64,000 nucleotides of DNA from Castanea sativa (GCF_040712315.1 NC_134015.1:4376445-4440444); one strand, 5' to 3'; positions 21,617 through 34,944 are shown, numbered from the stretch's first letter. Notes: generated by a model not told the origin, from the sequence alone. Made by a program: numbers and translations.

Positions 21617-22299
21617 TACAGTTAGATTTTAATTTCTTTGGTTCTTGCTAGAATTAAGATCCTTAATGAATGCAAATATTGAAGTGTTCTCTTTACATAT
21701 GAACTCACATGACTCAATTACTATGTAAAAGGTCTTTTGGTTTCACATATTTAATGCAACATTGCATTCATCAAGATGTTTGAAATCAAATAATTTATTA
21801 GATTTAAAATTAAAATTAAAAAAATTTAAATCCAATTTGAAAATGTTTCTGGAATCATATAAGATTTCCATAAATCAAATAATGTTGGGAACTCTCTAAT
21901 TTTTCCCTCAAAAAAAAAAATGGAACTCTATAGGTGTAACATAACCCAGCTCATTCTAATTTTTGTATAAATTTTCTGTATGTATGGCAATATGGATGGC
22001 ACTGCTCTTTCTGATTTTTTTTTTATATGCATAATTTGGGATGTGAAACCAGCTATATATGATGGCTATATGATAGCTAAATATTTTCTTGGACGAATCT
22101 CTCTCTCTCATAAGATAAGATGCATCCATGCATGTAGCCTACATCTATATATGATGTAGAATTCGACAGGAATTATTTCTCTGGTATGCAATGGTTCAAC
22201 ATTGTGGTCACTTGATATTAAGTGTCAAATAAACATTTCTGGGTTATCCTTATTACATGCATGTGTAGTTGTCTAGCAGCAAAGAAACAGTTTTTTTTT

Positions 22300-23990
22300 T
22301 TTTTTGGTTTGTTTAGTATTTACATGTGTAGTTGTTTAGCATCATTGGGTTTAAAACCTTATTAGATATTAACTCTATATAATAGTTTTTTTTTTTTATA
22401 ATTTTGACTCCATAATTTGTAAGGCAAAATAGAAACTCTTCTTTTATATTGATATGTAACACATGCAATTGATGAGTGAATTCATCATGACCTATTCCTC
22501 TATTCTATTTTTTTTTGTTAATTGAGTTATAGCTCATTAACAATAACCATTATTACATGTGAAAGAAGAACATTGAGACATTGTACATAATTTCGTAAGA
22601 GAACTTAAAATGGGAACTTTCAGAATTGTTGTTTGCAGTTTGATAACTTTGTTGAATGCTTAAGGTAAGTTACTTGTAATAAGTATTAACCTCACCACAA
22701 ACCATTTTGAGTGTGTACACATTAATTATCAACTTAAAAGAGATAATATTCTGTCACACCTCAAAGTTGTATTAATATTCTGATTACTATTTTGTGTTTT
22801 CTATTCAATCTCTATCACATGAGTAGCCTAAACAAATAATTAAGTCAATTTAATTATATATCAGTGACTTGCTTATCTTGATGTACACACTTGGAACTTT
22901 CTTCTTCCATGGTTCCATCACATGCTTCAATAATTTATGCACTTTGTTCTTGAGTCATGGAAGTTGTAGTGGGTTCCTTGCAGGTACTAGAAAGATTTTT
23001 GGCTAAATAAAAAAACAAAAAGATGGGAAAGTATAAGCTTTTTATTTAATTTTTTTAAAATCAAAGTACTATCCACGAACAATAATTATTTTGAAATAGT
23101 GAGACATCTGACCTAAAAAGAAAAAGACAGATGAAAGTAATGGGTCTAGAATATTAAACCACATGTTCAACATGGTGGATCATCCATGCATACCCATTAA
23201 TTAGAAAAATACAGATATCCACCAAGAAGTAAAGATGATAGCTCATCACATTGGTCCATGGCCAGCTCAAGTTGGAACATAATTTTTTTTTAATATACAT
23301 TATTGTAATAAATAAGAGCAAATGATCACTTTGGCCACACTTAGCTGTTCTACTTGATTCTATGAGGTTCATTTCAATGTGACTTTGCCTTAATTACCCG
23401 CGGGGGGGGGGGGGGGGGGGGGGGCGGGAGAGAGAGAGAGATCAATAATGGTCGTGTATCACGTAGAGGCCAATGACTAGATCACAACACTACTCATATA
23501 TAAGATCTATAAAATATCATTTTGTTCTCAAGCTTAATTATGAGACAATGAGATATGTGCAAAATAATAAGTCCAAACCCCACCTAAGTGTAAAATCAGG
23601 AACTTGTGGATAAGGGTAATGTATTACTTAGTTGGAAACAATAATGCATGTACGAATAAGCATGACGTGATGCTTAAACAAAGAGAGAGGAAGAAAAAAA
23701 AGTGTCTAATCAGTATTGTGTATAGTTGTTGAAGGTGAGCTACAACGGAAAAGGGCAAAAAAAAAAAAAAAAAAAAGGAGAAGGAATTATGTGTGCTAAA
23801 ATTTATGCAGATCAGATTTTTATTAAATAAAAAACATTTTATGTTAGTTTTGTTACACAAATTTGTTATGTTCCAATTGTTATGTTACTCATGAAAAATC
23901 AACTAATTCCAATGAGTTTTGGCATGTCACCCAATGCCTATTTTAAAACCTCTCTTTCCCTTGTGTTCAGCTTTCCATTGTGTTGTGTTT
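22300..23990. other. CACTA interior without recognised coding sequence
   Basis: AT-rich DNA with a poly-G tract at 23402-23424 followed by (GA)n, and poly-A at 23757-23777. It may include more captured intron, but I could identify nothing. Confidence 0.5.
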
Positions 23991-24012
23991 GATTGAAACT
24001 CGTTGACTGTAG

Positions 24013-24610
24013 GTTGGACGTGAGAGGAATTCAGCTTTTTGTCTAATGCAGAAGTATGTAGACTTGAAATCATTAGGTACCAAACTTCAGATAATATCTG
24101 CATTTGCTCTTGATCATATAAAGGGTTGTATTTACATTGAAGCTGACAAGCAATTTGATATTATTGAGGTAATGTATTTTTGCATGTTGGATAATCTGAT
24201 AATATTGTGATTGTCAGTGCTAGTATAGTTTCTCCTATAGCCAATGCTATTATTAGTAGACTAATGGCTATGATATGAATTTGCATTTAGGCATGTAAAG
24301 GGCTTACTACTATATACTCCTCTCGAATAGCTACAGTCCCAAAAAATGAAGTTTCTCATTTGTTATCTTCCCGAATTATGCGCAATGAAGTTTCTGAGGG
24401 CTCATGGGCTCGTGTGAAGAATGGGAAATATAAGGGAGACTTGGCGCAGGTACTGTGTACCCAATTTGACTTCATTGCTCTCTGGCTGCATTTTTTACTT
24501 ATATAATTTTTCTTTTTTAATTGTAGATTGTGGCTGTGAATGATGCACGAAAAAGAGCAACAGTGAAGCTTATACCAAGAATTGATCTACAAGCAATGAT
24601 TGCAAAATTT
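24013..24610 (+). pseudogene. SPT5: Captured SPT5 fragment: NGN and first KOW region, three exons
   Basis: SPT5 is the conserved elongation factor of RNA polymerase II (DSIF with SPT4). Exon 24013-24168 encodes VGRERNSAFCLMQKYVDL, then KLQIISAFALDHIKG and IYIEADKQFDIIE. Exon 24291-24449 encodes ACKGLTTIYSSRIATVPKNE, then WARVKNGKYKGDLAQ. Exon 24527-24610 encodes IVAVNDARKRATVKLIPRID, then LQAMIAKF. All borders have GT-AG and the joined 399 bases form 133 open codons. The NGN domain and the KNGKYKGDLAQ KOW motif are plain. The rest of SPT5 (acidic N-terminus, later KOWs, C-terminal repeats) is missing and the frame runs into intron after KF. It lies inside CACTA element 2, so it is a transduplicated piece, apparently young or under constraint. 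Confidence 0.9.
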
Positions 24611-25194
24611 GTAATGCCAATTTTTTTTCCTGCAGTATTTTCCTTATTTTTATTTTTGTGGAAATAATTAATGTTTTTTGCCAGTATCATTTGATATTAA
24701 AAAAAATGACTGCATCAAATTTGTATACCTTAAATGATGGGTTTTATGGAATTGGCAATGACAAGTCTCAGAGCCAGTGGCTATTTCCTATGCAAAAACT
24801 TGCATTTTATGTTACCTTTTTTATATTTAACCATAATTGTATATCTTCTCTTGCTTTTTTAAACAGTAGAGTTGTACCATTATAATTCCCCCTTCCCCAT
24901 GAGGGAAAATTAGGATGTGTAGACGATGTTCTCAACAATTATGGTTTGCCAATTCACTAATAGTTATAAATAATTAATTCCAAATATGTGTTGTCATGTA
25001 AATATACTTCTTAGTTTCCATGCAACCAAGAAATGTTGGGTGTTGATATTCAGTTGAGCTTGGCCTACTCTACTATGTACTGAGCCTCTCAAAGATATTA
25101 GGCAGCCATCAAATTTTGGTTTAATTGGAAATCTAGTTGTTTAGAAGTTGTGGTGCTGTGTGTGTTAAAAATCAGAACATCCTTTTTTTACAGG

Positions 25195-25540
25195 GTGGGA
25201 GAGCAGGAAATAATCTTAAAATTGCTTCTAATATTGCTGCATTTGGATTATTTAGAAGTCATATAGGCATGGCTTTATGCATAAATTTGTGATGTTTCTT
25301 TTGCTGTTTTTACGTGTTTGAGCTTTTGACATCTTATTTTTAGATTAAATGATCTATGCGATTTTTCTCCTTCATGTATGTGCATGTTTTAATGTGTTGT
25401 ATGTGTTCTATATACTTTCAGCCTCAACAATTTCATTCAAAGTACTGGCAGTTGCAATTTGGAGAACTTAGTCTACCAAAGGATTTAGTTGCTGGGTTTT
25501 GAGTTGAATGTATTTGTAGGTAGTTCTTTCATAAGATTAT
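25195..25540 (+). other. Possible further captured exon, unknown
   Basis: After a CTTTCAG acceptor near 25421, the frame reads PQQFHSKYWQLQFGELSLPK then DLVAGF and a stop (to about 25502). A second possible acceptor (TTTTACAG) lies near 25194. I cannot identify the protein. It could be an exon from a third donor gene or chance. Confidence 0.25.
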
Positions 25541-26432
25541 ATGCAGCAGTGGTTGCAATAATAATGCATGATGTGTGTGTGATAAAATGCCTGTCTTGAA
25601 AAGATTATATTATGTGGAATATTTTGCTAAATGGTTTACTTATTGAAGTAATTCTCTAGAACTTTTTTTTGAAATCAAATCAGCATGTGCATGAAATGCT
25701 TACTTATTGGATTAATAATAGATTTTTAGTGTTTAATTGGAAGAAAAACTAAGCTTGAAATTGATCCTATCAAACTTATCCAACATAGGCATTTCTGCAG
25801 TAGATGCAACTGTTAGGTCCTAATAATAAACTTAAGTTCAAGTTTTGTACAAGCTCTTGCTGATTATTCTGTTTATTCCTCCCATTCACTTGCTTTTCCT
25901 ACTTTGGTTAATGGGTTTCTTGGACATCTTAGTTGGTCAGGTGCTCTTACTTTGTTGGTCACCCTTTCATGTCTCTGTCACTATTCCTGTACTCTTTCTT
26001 TGGCTATGTGTCTTTCATTCTAGAAAAGAATGGGGTTGAAGATTCATGGCCAAAGGGAGAGGAGGAAAAAACAAGGCTATAGCCGCGTTTTTAAAATGGG
26101 GCCATAGTAATGGGCTGAAGCCGCGTTTTTAAAAATGCGGCTTCAGCTCACAACTATGGCCGCGTTCAAAACGCGGCTAATCTCTTTTCCAGGCAATCAA
26201 TATTTGACCTATGGCCACGGCTAAAAAAACGTGGCCATTGGTCCCGGCCTAGAGCCACGTCTAAAAAAACGTGGCCATAGACCCCTCTAAGGCTATAGTT
26301 ACGCATTTTAGGCCATGGGTGAAAACGCGGCCTAAAAAAACACGGCCATAGACCAAATCGTCCTATAGCCACGTTTTTCTGACCTATAGCCACGTTTTAA
26401 AAACGCGGCTATAGAACCTTTTTTTTGTAGTG

Positions 26433-26984
26433 ACATATAAGACAATAGTGGTTTTACATTTTTTTTTTTTAATCTTCGTCTTTTGTAGTTTTGTGTTACT
26501 TGAGAGAACCGCGTAACCATATTTAAATGAGATTAAGATTATACGTATCATTTTGCAAAAGGATTAATCAATCTTCTTTCTTGGACTTCTGTTCTTGTCA
26601 TCTTGTTAGATGGGTTGTTTAATTCACAGCGCGTAAACCAAAAAATAAAGTATGTTTTTCCTTACCCTACCAGTTTTTTATTTAGAAGATCCTTTCCCCA
26701 GTTAAGCCTTGTTGTTTATTTTATATATATATATATATATATATAATTATTACTTTTCACATATAGACTATGATTGGGGAGAGTTAAACATGGTACAACT
26801 TGACGAAGATAAATTAGTATAGGAAATTGAAAAAGTTGTAAAAAAATTTTTTTTTTTGATAATTTTTTTTTTAAAACTGATATATTATTGTGTGCTCTTA
26901 GATCACACGTTAGTAAAATTCAATTAGAATTTATCTTGTACTATATTTTTGTATTTTTTATTTGGACAAAGTTTAACAATAAAA
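26433..26984. other. Intergenic DNA
   Basis: AT-rich flank between the CACTA element and a foldback element; it holds a short (TA)n at 26725-26745. No gene seen. Confidence 0.55.
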
Positions 26985-27465
26985 TTAATTGTAGCATTTG
27001 GCTACAACGTTGTAGCCAAATGTTAACAGTACAACTTTACTCAATAAAATAAATATTACTATATATTTTGAAAATCTAACCATTGAATTGCATGTTTTTT
27101 ATCCTCTTATGCTACAATCTTACTCAATATCTTTTTTATTGAATGTAAATTTTGACAAATCTACCATTGGATGACATTTTCTTCTTATATATTTTTCATA
27201 TTTGCAAAATTTCTAAAAAATTAAAGTTCAATAGTTATGTTATCAATAAATTTTTTAAATAGAAAGTTTTTGTAATTTAAAATTATGCATAAAATTTAAG
27301 CTTATAGATCATATAGTATAAAAATTCTGATTGACACAAAATTTGACATGTGTATTAAGAGTGTAAAGAACATGCAATTCAACAATTAGATTTTTAAAAT
27401 ATGTAGTAATATTTATTTTATTGAGTAAGGGTGTAGTTAAATTTTGCCCTTTTATTTTTATCTTG
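26985..27465. mobile_element. Foldback MITE
   Basis: The left part CTTTACTCAATAAAATAAAT and ATTGCATGTT reappear in reverse complement at 27365-27435 (ATTTATTTTATTGAGTAAGG, AACATGCAATTC). The arms exceed 80 bases. Related arms occur at 53820-54210 and, less clearly, 34560-34860. Target duplication not determined. Confidence 0.6.
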
Positions 27466-28179
27466 CACTCTAATTTGGGAAACTGTGATCATTGTAACTG
27501 TCATTAAATGGGTGCTTTAAAAAAATAAACTTACGGGATTAATTCTTGCTCCCAGGTACATATAATACATTAATACTACAATGCTTATTTAAAATTCTCA
27601 AGAGTATTATCATAAATAAATTTAAATTTATTCTTACTTTTTTTTTAAAGTAAGAAAATAGAATTTTTCTTTCATCCAAAGATATTAATTTATCATAAAT
27701 AAATTCAAATTTATTTATAATTTATAATAATTTGGATTCTAATTCTACACTAAATAAGTCTCTCTCCATTTCACTTGAATAGAAAAAGTCAATCTCACAA
27801 TCAAGATTCTCTATTTAAAATAATTAGCTTGTAACCCCATGCATATGCATGAATACACTTAAAGATATATAATAAGATGCATGATATAATTCCTATATAT
27901 ATAATTTAAATACTATTGATAGTCATTTTTGTATTTTGCTAACTTTTTAAAAAAAATTTGTAAGGATATTATTAAGCATAAAATGTAAAATGTCCATGCT
28001 TTTTTTAAAAAGAAAAAATTATTGTGAAGCACCTTTTTTTTTAGGATTCATTTATTCTAGGCTCTTTGGTTTTTTTACTTAATAACTCATTTGAATGAAT
28101 ATTTATGATGTGGTCCAACATTTGATTCTAAAATTGAGAAATAAAACCCTTTAAAAATAAATAATTTAAGACATATGGC

Positions 28180-31100
28180 TAGGGCTGTCCACGGGTCGAG
28201 TCAGCTCGGGTTTGGGTCCAACCCGCACTCGACCCGATGGAGTCGGGTCACTGAAAAACTGGCCCGCAACCAACCAAAATATTGGTTAAACCCGCCGGGT
28301 CGGATCATCGGTTGAAACGGGTCGGATTCATCGGATTGGCCGGTTGGATCAATTTTAGCCTTTTTATTGGATTCAATTTTTTTGGGCCTTTTTGGCCAAA
28401 ATTATTGGGCTTTTCAAGGAATTAATAGATTGGGCCAGCTTTTTACTTAATTTCTTTTAAATTGGGCCTTCAATTATTGACCAAAACTCCAAATTTATAC
28501 TCCCTACAACTCTGTATGAATTTGGCCAGAACAGTATTGCATTTGTGAACAAAAATATACAAAAGTAAAACCTGGGAACTGTTAAAACATCAATAGCATT
28601 ATAAACCTAGGCATCAATCAAACAAATAATCCTGGGAACTGTTAAACATCAACAGCATTATAAACCTAAGCATCAATCAAATAAATAAAAACACTATACT
28701 ATTTTGTTACCACCTGTTACTCATCCACACATTATAACAAATATTTTCCAAATTGTCCAAGCCTTTAAGGCCTGGGCAGTACCAATTTGTTTCCATATTC
28801 ATCAATCTATCAATCTGAAACACAGATCTACCAACCATTCCATACATCAAACAAATATCCAAAATCACACAGTAGCCAGCATTACTAAAAATATTCCATA
28901 TCTTCATAATTCCATATATATATAAAGCCATTGAGGGAGCAGATAAGGCAGTTACTGCACAAGGCAGTAAACTACCAAAGCATTAGGCAATATTCCCAGC
29001 AGTATATATAATTAGTTACAATTATGAAATACTATTAAATATTTCCAAAAAAAGCTTTCCTAAAGCAGTAAAGAACTACTCTATTATCTATAGTTCACAA
29101 GTCCATAACTTATAAAAAGGAAAGCCTACACTGATGCTAAGTTTTCCTTCTTATAAGCAAGACAAGTTCATGTATAATTAGAAAAGCTACACATCTGTCC
29201 AAAAAACTTCAAAATATATCCAAAAAAACTGCCTCCTTTCCAAAATGCGACATTTCTTCCTCCTACAATATAATGGGGAAAAAATATTTAGCTACAGAAT
29301 AACCAAAAGGGAAGTGATCATATGAACAAAAATTACAAGGGCAGAAACATACACAATCTGTGATCATTCATCAATACTAATGGTGGTACGAGTACCACCT
29401 TTGCTTGAGCAGGAACTAGAACTTGCTGTTGTTGTTGCTTGATTTAAAACTGGAAAAGAAAAAATTGAGACAATAGATTAAATTTTGCTCAAGTATATGA
29501 CACATTTAATAACACTTAATAGACTAGCAGTTTGGAAGTTAAACATATTACCTAATTCTTGAAATTCATCCTCCAAGGCCTCAACCTCATCCTTTGACTT
29601 GCGAAAAGAAATTGGGACATGGGCTTGCAGCCAATTTTGAGCACAAACAAGATTTTGAACCATGAGAGGTGAGAGTGAACTTCTAAATGGATCAAGTATG
29701 CGCCCTCCGGTACTAAATGATGATTCAGAAGCAACCGTAGAAACAGGTACAGCCAGCACATCCCTAGTCATTTTGGACAGCACTTGGTACCTATCTGAAT
29801 TGGCTTTCCACCACCCCAAAATCTCAAACTTCACATCCCTTCTACTCTCATAATTTTCAGCCAAATATCTTTCAATCTCATTGCTGCACCCTACAGACTT
29901 CTCAGCCTCTAAAAACCGCTCATATCGTGAATTAACCATCACATATGGATCACTACCACCAATTGTATCACCTTCCATGTGTGTCCTCTCATTCTCACTT
30001 GGTACTACCCCATTTGGCGAATCAACCCTAGAGTAAACATCATACAACCTATCCATGGTCTTCCTCACTAAACCAACCATCTCATCAGCCACTGACTCCC
30101 CATAAATTTTAGAAAAAAAAAAACTTCAAAAACCTCATTTTTTTCCTTGGATCAAGAACCACAGTCACATACAAAAGCTGATTAATTTTATCCCCTTTCC
30201 CCCAGTACTTTTCAAATTCAGCTTCCATTTTAGTTGCCATGTTTTTCAAGAGATGATTTTCAGATTTAATTAAAGGAGCAATATTCTCTTGAATCACAAA
30301 CATCTCATCAAAGAAGATATTTGAAGTAACATACAACGAACTGGAAAACTTTTTTGTTGCATTGTAAAAAAGTTTCAAGAAACCCACGAATGTCGTACAA
30401 TTTTGAAAATCAACCCCACAAGGAGCTCCCAAACCACCACTATTTTCCTTGTTCAAAAAGTACGAACAATAGCTATCATCCTCAAAGTCCATTCTTAGGA
30501 ACACTTTCTCAAATTTTTCAGCAGTATCTAACATGAGATAGGTAGAGTTCCACCTAGTAGGTACATCAAGACTTAGTAAACACTTGGATTCAATACCTAA
30601 CCTCTCCATAAAACTCCTAAAAATTTGATTTCTATTTGGTGAGGACTTTACATACCTCACCGCTTCACGCACCTTAGCAATGGACGCATCAATTTCTTTC
30701 AAACCATCTCCCACAATCAAATTTAGAATATGTGCACAACACCTCATGTGCAAGAACTCATGTTCTAAAACAGTTCCCTTCCAATCTTTAGTTACTGTTT
30801 GTAAAAATTTAATGGTAGTACCATTAGAGGAAGTATTATCCACTGTCAAGGTGAATATGCCATCAACACCCCACTCATGCAAACACATCTCAATCTTCCT
30901 ACCTATAGTCTCCCCCCTATGGTCCTCCACTTGACAAAAATTCATAATCCTCTTATGCAAGTTCCAATCATCATCAATAAAATGACATGTGAGGGACATA
31001 TAATTCAGATTTTGAATACTAGTCCATGTGTCTGTAGTAAGGCACACCCTACGACCTTTCAAGGCTTCCCTTAGTTTCTCTCTCTCAACACCATAAATGT

Positions 31101-33963
31101 CAATCACATCCCTAGCTACAGTTTGACGAGATGGAATTTCCCTAATTTGCAACTTAGGTTGTAAGGTTGTTGAATATTTTTGAAACCCATACCCTTCAAC
31201 TAGCCTAAAAGACAGCTCATCTATTATAATCATTTCAGCAAGTGCCTTCCTAGAAGCCTCAACAATAAAGACTGATGGTACAAGCTGAAACCCTTCCCCC
31301 CTAGCTTCAAATGCTAAGGTTTGTTGCCCTTTAAGTGAAACTCTATTAGGGTTCTTAACATAGTTTGGTGTATGATTCAATAAATTAGTAGTACCATGTC
31401 CCTTACTATTAGCACAATAAGTTTTTTTGCAATAATGGCAAACAGCCTTAAATTGACCCTCACTAATCTTTATTTTTTCAAAATGATCCCAAGCAATAGA
31501 CTTTTTCCTATTACTACCACAATCAATAGCTGCCTCACACACCTTGGTTTTATCCTTAGGTTTAGGTGAAAGTGCCTCAGCATTGGTTGGAGTGGCCACA
31601 GGTTCAGCTTGGACAGTAGGATCAACTTGGGCAGCGAGTATTGTTTGGGAAGGGGGTGCATCACTAGAGGTTTCCATAGCCTAAAGACATCAAATTTAAG
31701 CATTAGAAAACAACCATAATAAACTAATCCTAAGAAAGATCATTGTAGTTGACCTCTTAAAAGGGCAAAGTCACATACACTAGACCCTTGTAGAATAAGA
31801 AATATTATTATGCATAAGTATTGTCTTCACAAGTACTAATTTCATTTGACACTTAGTGTTCTGTATCAAAGTAAATTACATAGCACTTCATGATTTCATT
31901 TTAAATTACATGCATGTTTAGGAGTCAAAACAAAACTAAGCACTTATATAACTATAAGCATTTGAAAGAAATTGTCCTTGGCAAAAGTTTTTATATCCAT
32001 AAACAATAAAGATAAGAGGGACAGGATGTAACTAAATATCGAAATACCTATGAGCACCTTCAGCACAATGACCGAGCAACCTCACTAAATTCTTATGCTA
32101 AACACGTCTAATTGCTTCAACTTTAACCTTAAACTCCTTCTCAGCTTGTCCTCTAAAGCAAAAAGAAATTACCCCAATTAAGCTTTCTCTACCATAACCC
32201 CCACAACACAAAGCACATGAAACACTTGTTCAACATATAATCCACACCTTCAACTCTCAAAGTTATAACAAATCAACAAACAATAAATTAGTTATAACAA
32301 GTTCCAATCAATACAATGTTAAAAGTTGAAACTTTTTTTTTTTTTTTTGCTATCAAAACCCACAAAATATAAATAAAAATCTAAGAATTAACAATTAATT
32401 AGTGACAAATTAAAAAACGTCCATCTGAATTAACACATTAAATCCCCAACAGGGTTCATACAAACAAAAAACAAAGTATTTAAAACTAACACCCCAAGTA
32501 AAAAAAGATTAAAAATCCATAAATATACTCAGTTTCATAAAATAAAATAAAATAAAAAGCAACAACCAAACAGAGTAACAAACATCAACTTCCCAACCGG
32601 ATTCATAACAACACAAAGCAAGGAAATTAAAACTCACATTCCTAGTAATTAAAAGATTAAAATTTTATAACAAAGGAAAAAAAAAACAAAGAGTGAGCCG
32701 AAAAATAAAGTTACTTTTCATATAATTCTTATTAAAACTCACAACTGGATTCATAACATTCAGTTACTTTTCATATAATTCTTATTACAATATCAAAAAA
32801 TAAATCATTTGAACAAAATGATAAACCCATATCACAGATTCACAAACACAAAATACAGAAAAAGAGGGATGAAAAGGGGAAAAAAATTACCTGATCTGAG
32901 ACTAAGAAGCCGAGACAGAGAGGCTGAGAAGACACATGGAGTGCAGAAACTATAAAGATTTTGAACCTTTGATAGTTTGATGTAAAGGAAGGAGTAAAAG
33001 ACTTGGTTTGTTTCAAAAAATAAAGACAGATTTTGAAATCAGTAGAGACTAGAGAGCAGAGAGAAAAAAGAACTCAAAGATGACCAATTTATAAAAGAGA
33101 GAGATGAGGGTTGAGCTTGAGACTTAAGAGAGAGTGAGCCGAGTGTGGGTCTGATTTGGGTTTTGATTTGAACTTTGAAGTGTAGGGTGTAGTCGAGACT
33201 CGAGCATGGGGAAGTGAATCAAGAGATTCATGATGTGAAGTGTAGCCGAGAGAGGCCCGAGACTCTACTTGAACTCTTGAAGTGTACTGTGTCTGTGACT
33301 TTGTGTAGGCCAGTGTAGCCGAGACTCTACCATGTCCATGGTCCATAGACATGGTAGAGTCTTGAAACCCTAAGAGTAAAGGCATGGCGAAGTGAATTTT
33401 TTTTTTTGATTTGAAGTGCTGTGCTTGTGTAGCTGTTTGCCCGCTCCATATCTTCAGTGATCAGAGTCTGAAGTTCAGCAGATATTTTTTTTGAGGCCAT
33501 GATTCATCGGGATTTAAGGTAAAGGAAATTGTGTGGTGGAACTTCTCTCAGACTCTCAGTTCTCTATGCGTGGAAAATGGAAATTATGTTTGGCATTTTC
33601 AAAACCGTGGGAGCAAGTGGTTTTAGGAGCTTTACCACTCATTGCACTTTACCTTTTAGTCCCATCACCTGCCGTGTAGCTCTTAAACAAGTCACCTTTT
33701 TAGTTTAGTCCAATCATCCCACTTTCCCAAGCTTCAGACTTCACGGGTTTACTGACTGCATTTTTTTTTTTTCACTTAACTATCGGTCGGGTCGGATTCT
33801 GCGGGTATTTAACCCATTAACCCGCCACCTGAACCGATTTTTTGGGTTTTATTAGAGGGAGACCCGAATCCAAACCACCATGGACTTCGGGTCCACCCGT
33901 TGGGCCTCGGGTCGGTCGGATCCAGGCGGGTTGATTGGGTCTTTTACCCGCTGAACAGCCCTA
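28180..33963 (-). mobile_element. hAT transposon, nearly complete, autonomous type (5.8 kb)
   Basis: The ends TAGGGCTGTCCACGGGT and (reverse complement of right) TAGGGCTGTTCAGCGGGT are imperfect terminal inverted repeats. Flanks CATATGGC (28172-28179) and TATATGGC (33964-33971) are an 8-bp duplication with one mismatch. Subterminal zones are rich in GGGTCGG / CCGACCC motifs, likely transposase binding sites. It carries one transposase gene on the minus strand with a leader intron, a long main exon and a short last exon. Only one frameshift separates it from an intact gene. Confidence 0.9.
29364..31677 (-). pseudogene. hAT transposase (BED finger, RNase H-like, hAT dimerisation domain), one frameshift
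   Basis: The ATG at 31675-31677 begins a 522-codon frame. A BED-type zinc finger lies near residues 60-110 (AWDHFEKIKI, CHYCKKTYCANSKGHGTTNL, then NH). The RNase H-like core has LTTDTWTS and LTVDNTSSNG (two acidic residues), then HMRCCAHILNLIV. After a frame change in an A11 tract at 30113-30123 (plus strand), the frame at 29552-30092 gives LGWWKANSDRYQVL and VPVSTVASESSFSTGGR, the hAT dimerisation region with the likely catalytic Glu. A GT-AG intron (29451-29551) leads to a last exon encoding NQATTTASSSSCSS and ending TISIDE at 29364. A second GT-AG intron (31681-32890) separates a 5' leader exon around 32891-33080. It resembles plant Ac/RICESLEEPER-type proteins in length. The single slip could be a real mutation or a homopolymer read error. 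Confidence 0.88.
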
Positions 33964-34559
33964 TATATGGCGCAAAATTAGAACTCTAATTTGGAATTCT
34001 ATTATTATATATATAGATGTCATTTTTCTCTAAAATATAATTAAGCAATTAAATCATTTTAATTTTTATATTAATAATTTATTTGTTGAAAAACTAAAGT
34101 ATTTAACCATTTTATATAAAACAAAAATAAACAAACAAATTTTTTTTTATATACTTTGTTTTTCTTAGATTGTGTATAAACATGTTGAATTAGGTTGTGT
34201 TAGACTTAAAAGGGTTTAATACAATTATTAAATGAATAGGGTTAAGATTGAGCCATATATTTAAATACTCATATCTAAAATACGAACACAAACCACTAAT
34301 ACAAAATTGTCACCCCTAATAATACGATACATGCATGCGTGAGGTCATATATATGCCAGCATGACATAAATCATTACTACCCCAACAACAACAAAAATGT
34401 TGACATAAATCATAAATGTATGCAACTCATTATTTTTTTTCTTATAACAAGTACGCGTGAAGAATCGATCTTTTGAATGATTCCCCTGTGTATAGAAAAA
34501 ATATGTAACAATATTAAAAAATTAATATTGTTACATATTTTAAAATTTTAGTTTTTGGT

Positions 34560-34860
34560 TTACGTATTTTTTATATTATTAACACACATAAAATTTTATG
34601 TTAATCAAATCTTATATACTATTCAATCTATAAATTTATTTTTTATAAATAATTTTAGACTACAAAAACTTAAAATTTAAACATTTTACTGATGAGAGAT
34701 TTATTAATTTTTTATTTTCTATAAATTATGCAAATATAAAAGATGTAAGAAGAGAACGTAATTTAATGATAAATTTGTCAAAATTCACATCTAATAAAAA
34801 ACTATTAAGTGAAGTTATAGTCATGGGCTACAATCAAATTAATTTATTGTCAAACTTTCT
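34560..34860. repeat. Fragment of foldback family
   Basis: It contains TGTCAAAATTCACATCTAAT and ATTATGCAAATATAAAAGAT, close to phrases in the foldback element at 53820-54210. One arm only is clear. Confidence 0.35.
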
Positions 34861-34944
34861 CCAATACATAATTGAGCAATCTCACTTCGGGCATTAATTA
34901 CTTGTGTTATGGTCAACCTAACATACTGGAAGAAAATAAGAGTA

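Larger units (their letters stand above)
20336..26432. mobile_element. CACTA element 2 (6.1 kb) carrying host gene fragments (Pack-CACTA)
   Basis: It starts CACTACAAAACACG and ends TTTTTTTTGTAGTG, with the exact 3-bp duplication ACA at 20333-20335 and 26433-26435. Both ends (20336-20710 and 26075-26432) carry many GCCGCGTTT / AAACGCGGC hairpins, the same as in the elements at 10945 and 47638. Inside, on the + strand, are a piece of plastid ribosomal protein L4 (20833-20979) behind a TATA-like box, and three spliced exons of SPT5 (24013-24610). No transposase (TNPD-like) frame is visible, so mobility would need a partner element. The retained introns show capture at DNA level, not of cDNA. Confidence 0.9.

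Noticed and set aside
23402..23424. Poly-G tract (also 57021-57037) as a G-quadruplex regulator
   Set aside because: Homopolymers of this kind are common slippage products or assembly artefacts; nothing nearby suggests regulation.
29707..30934. Several plus-strand frames opposite the hAT transposase
   Set aside because: They are antisense shadows of the transposase exon, which has clear family motifs on the minus strand.
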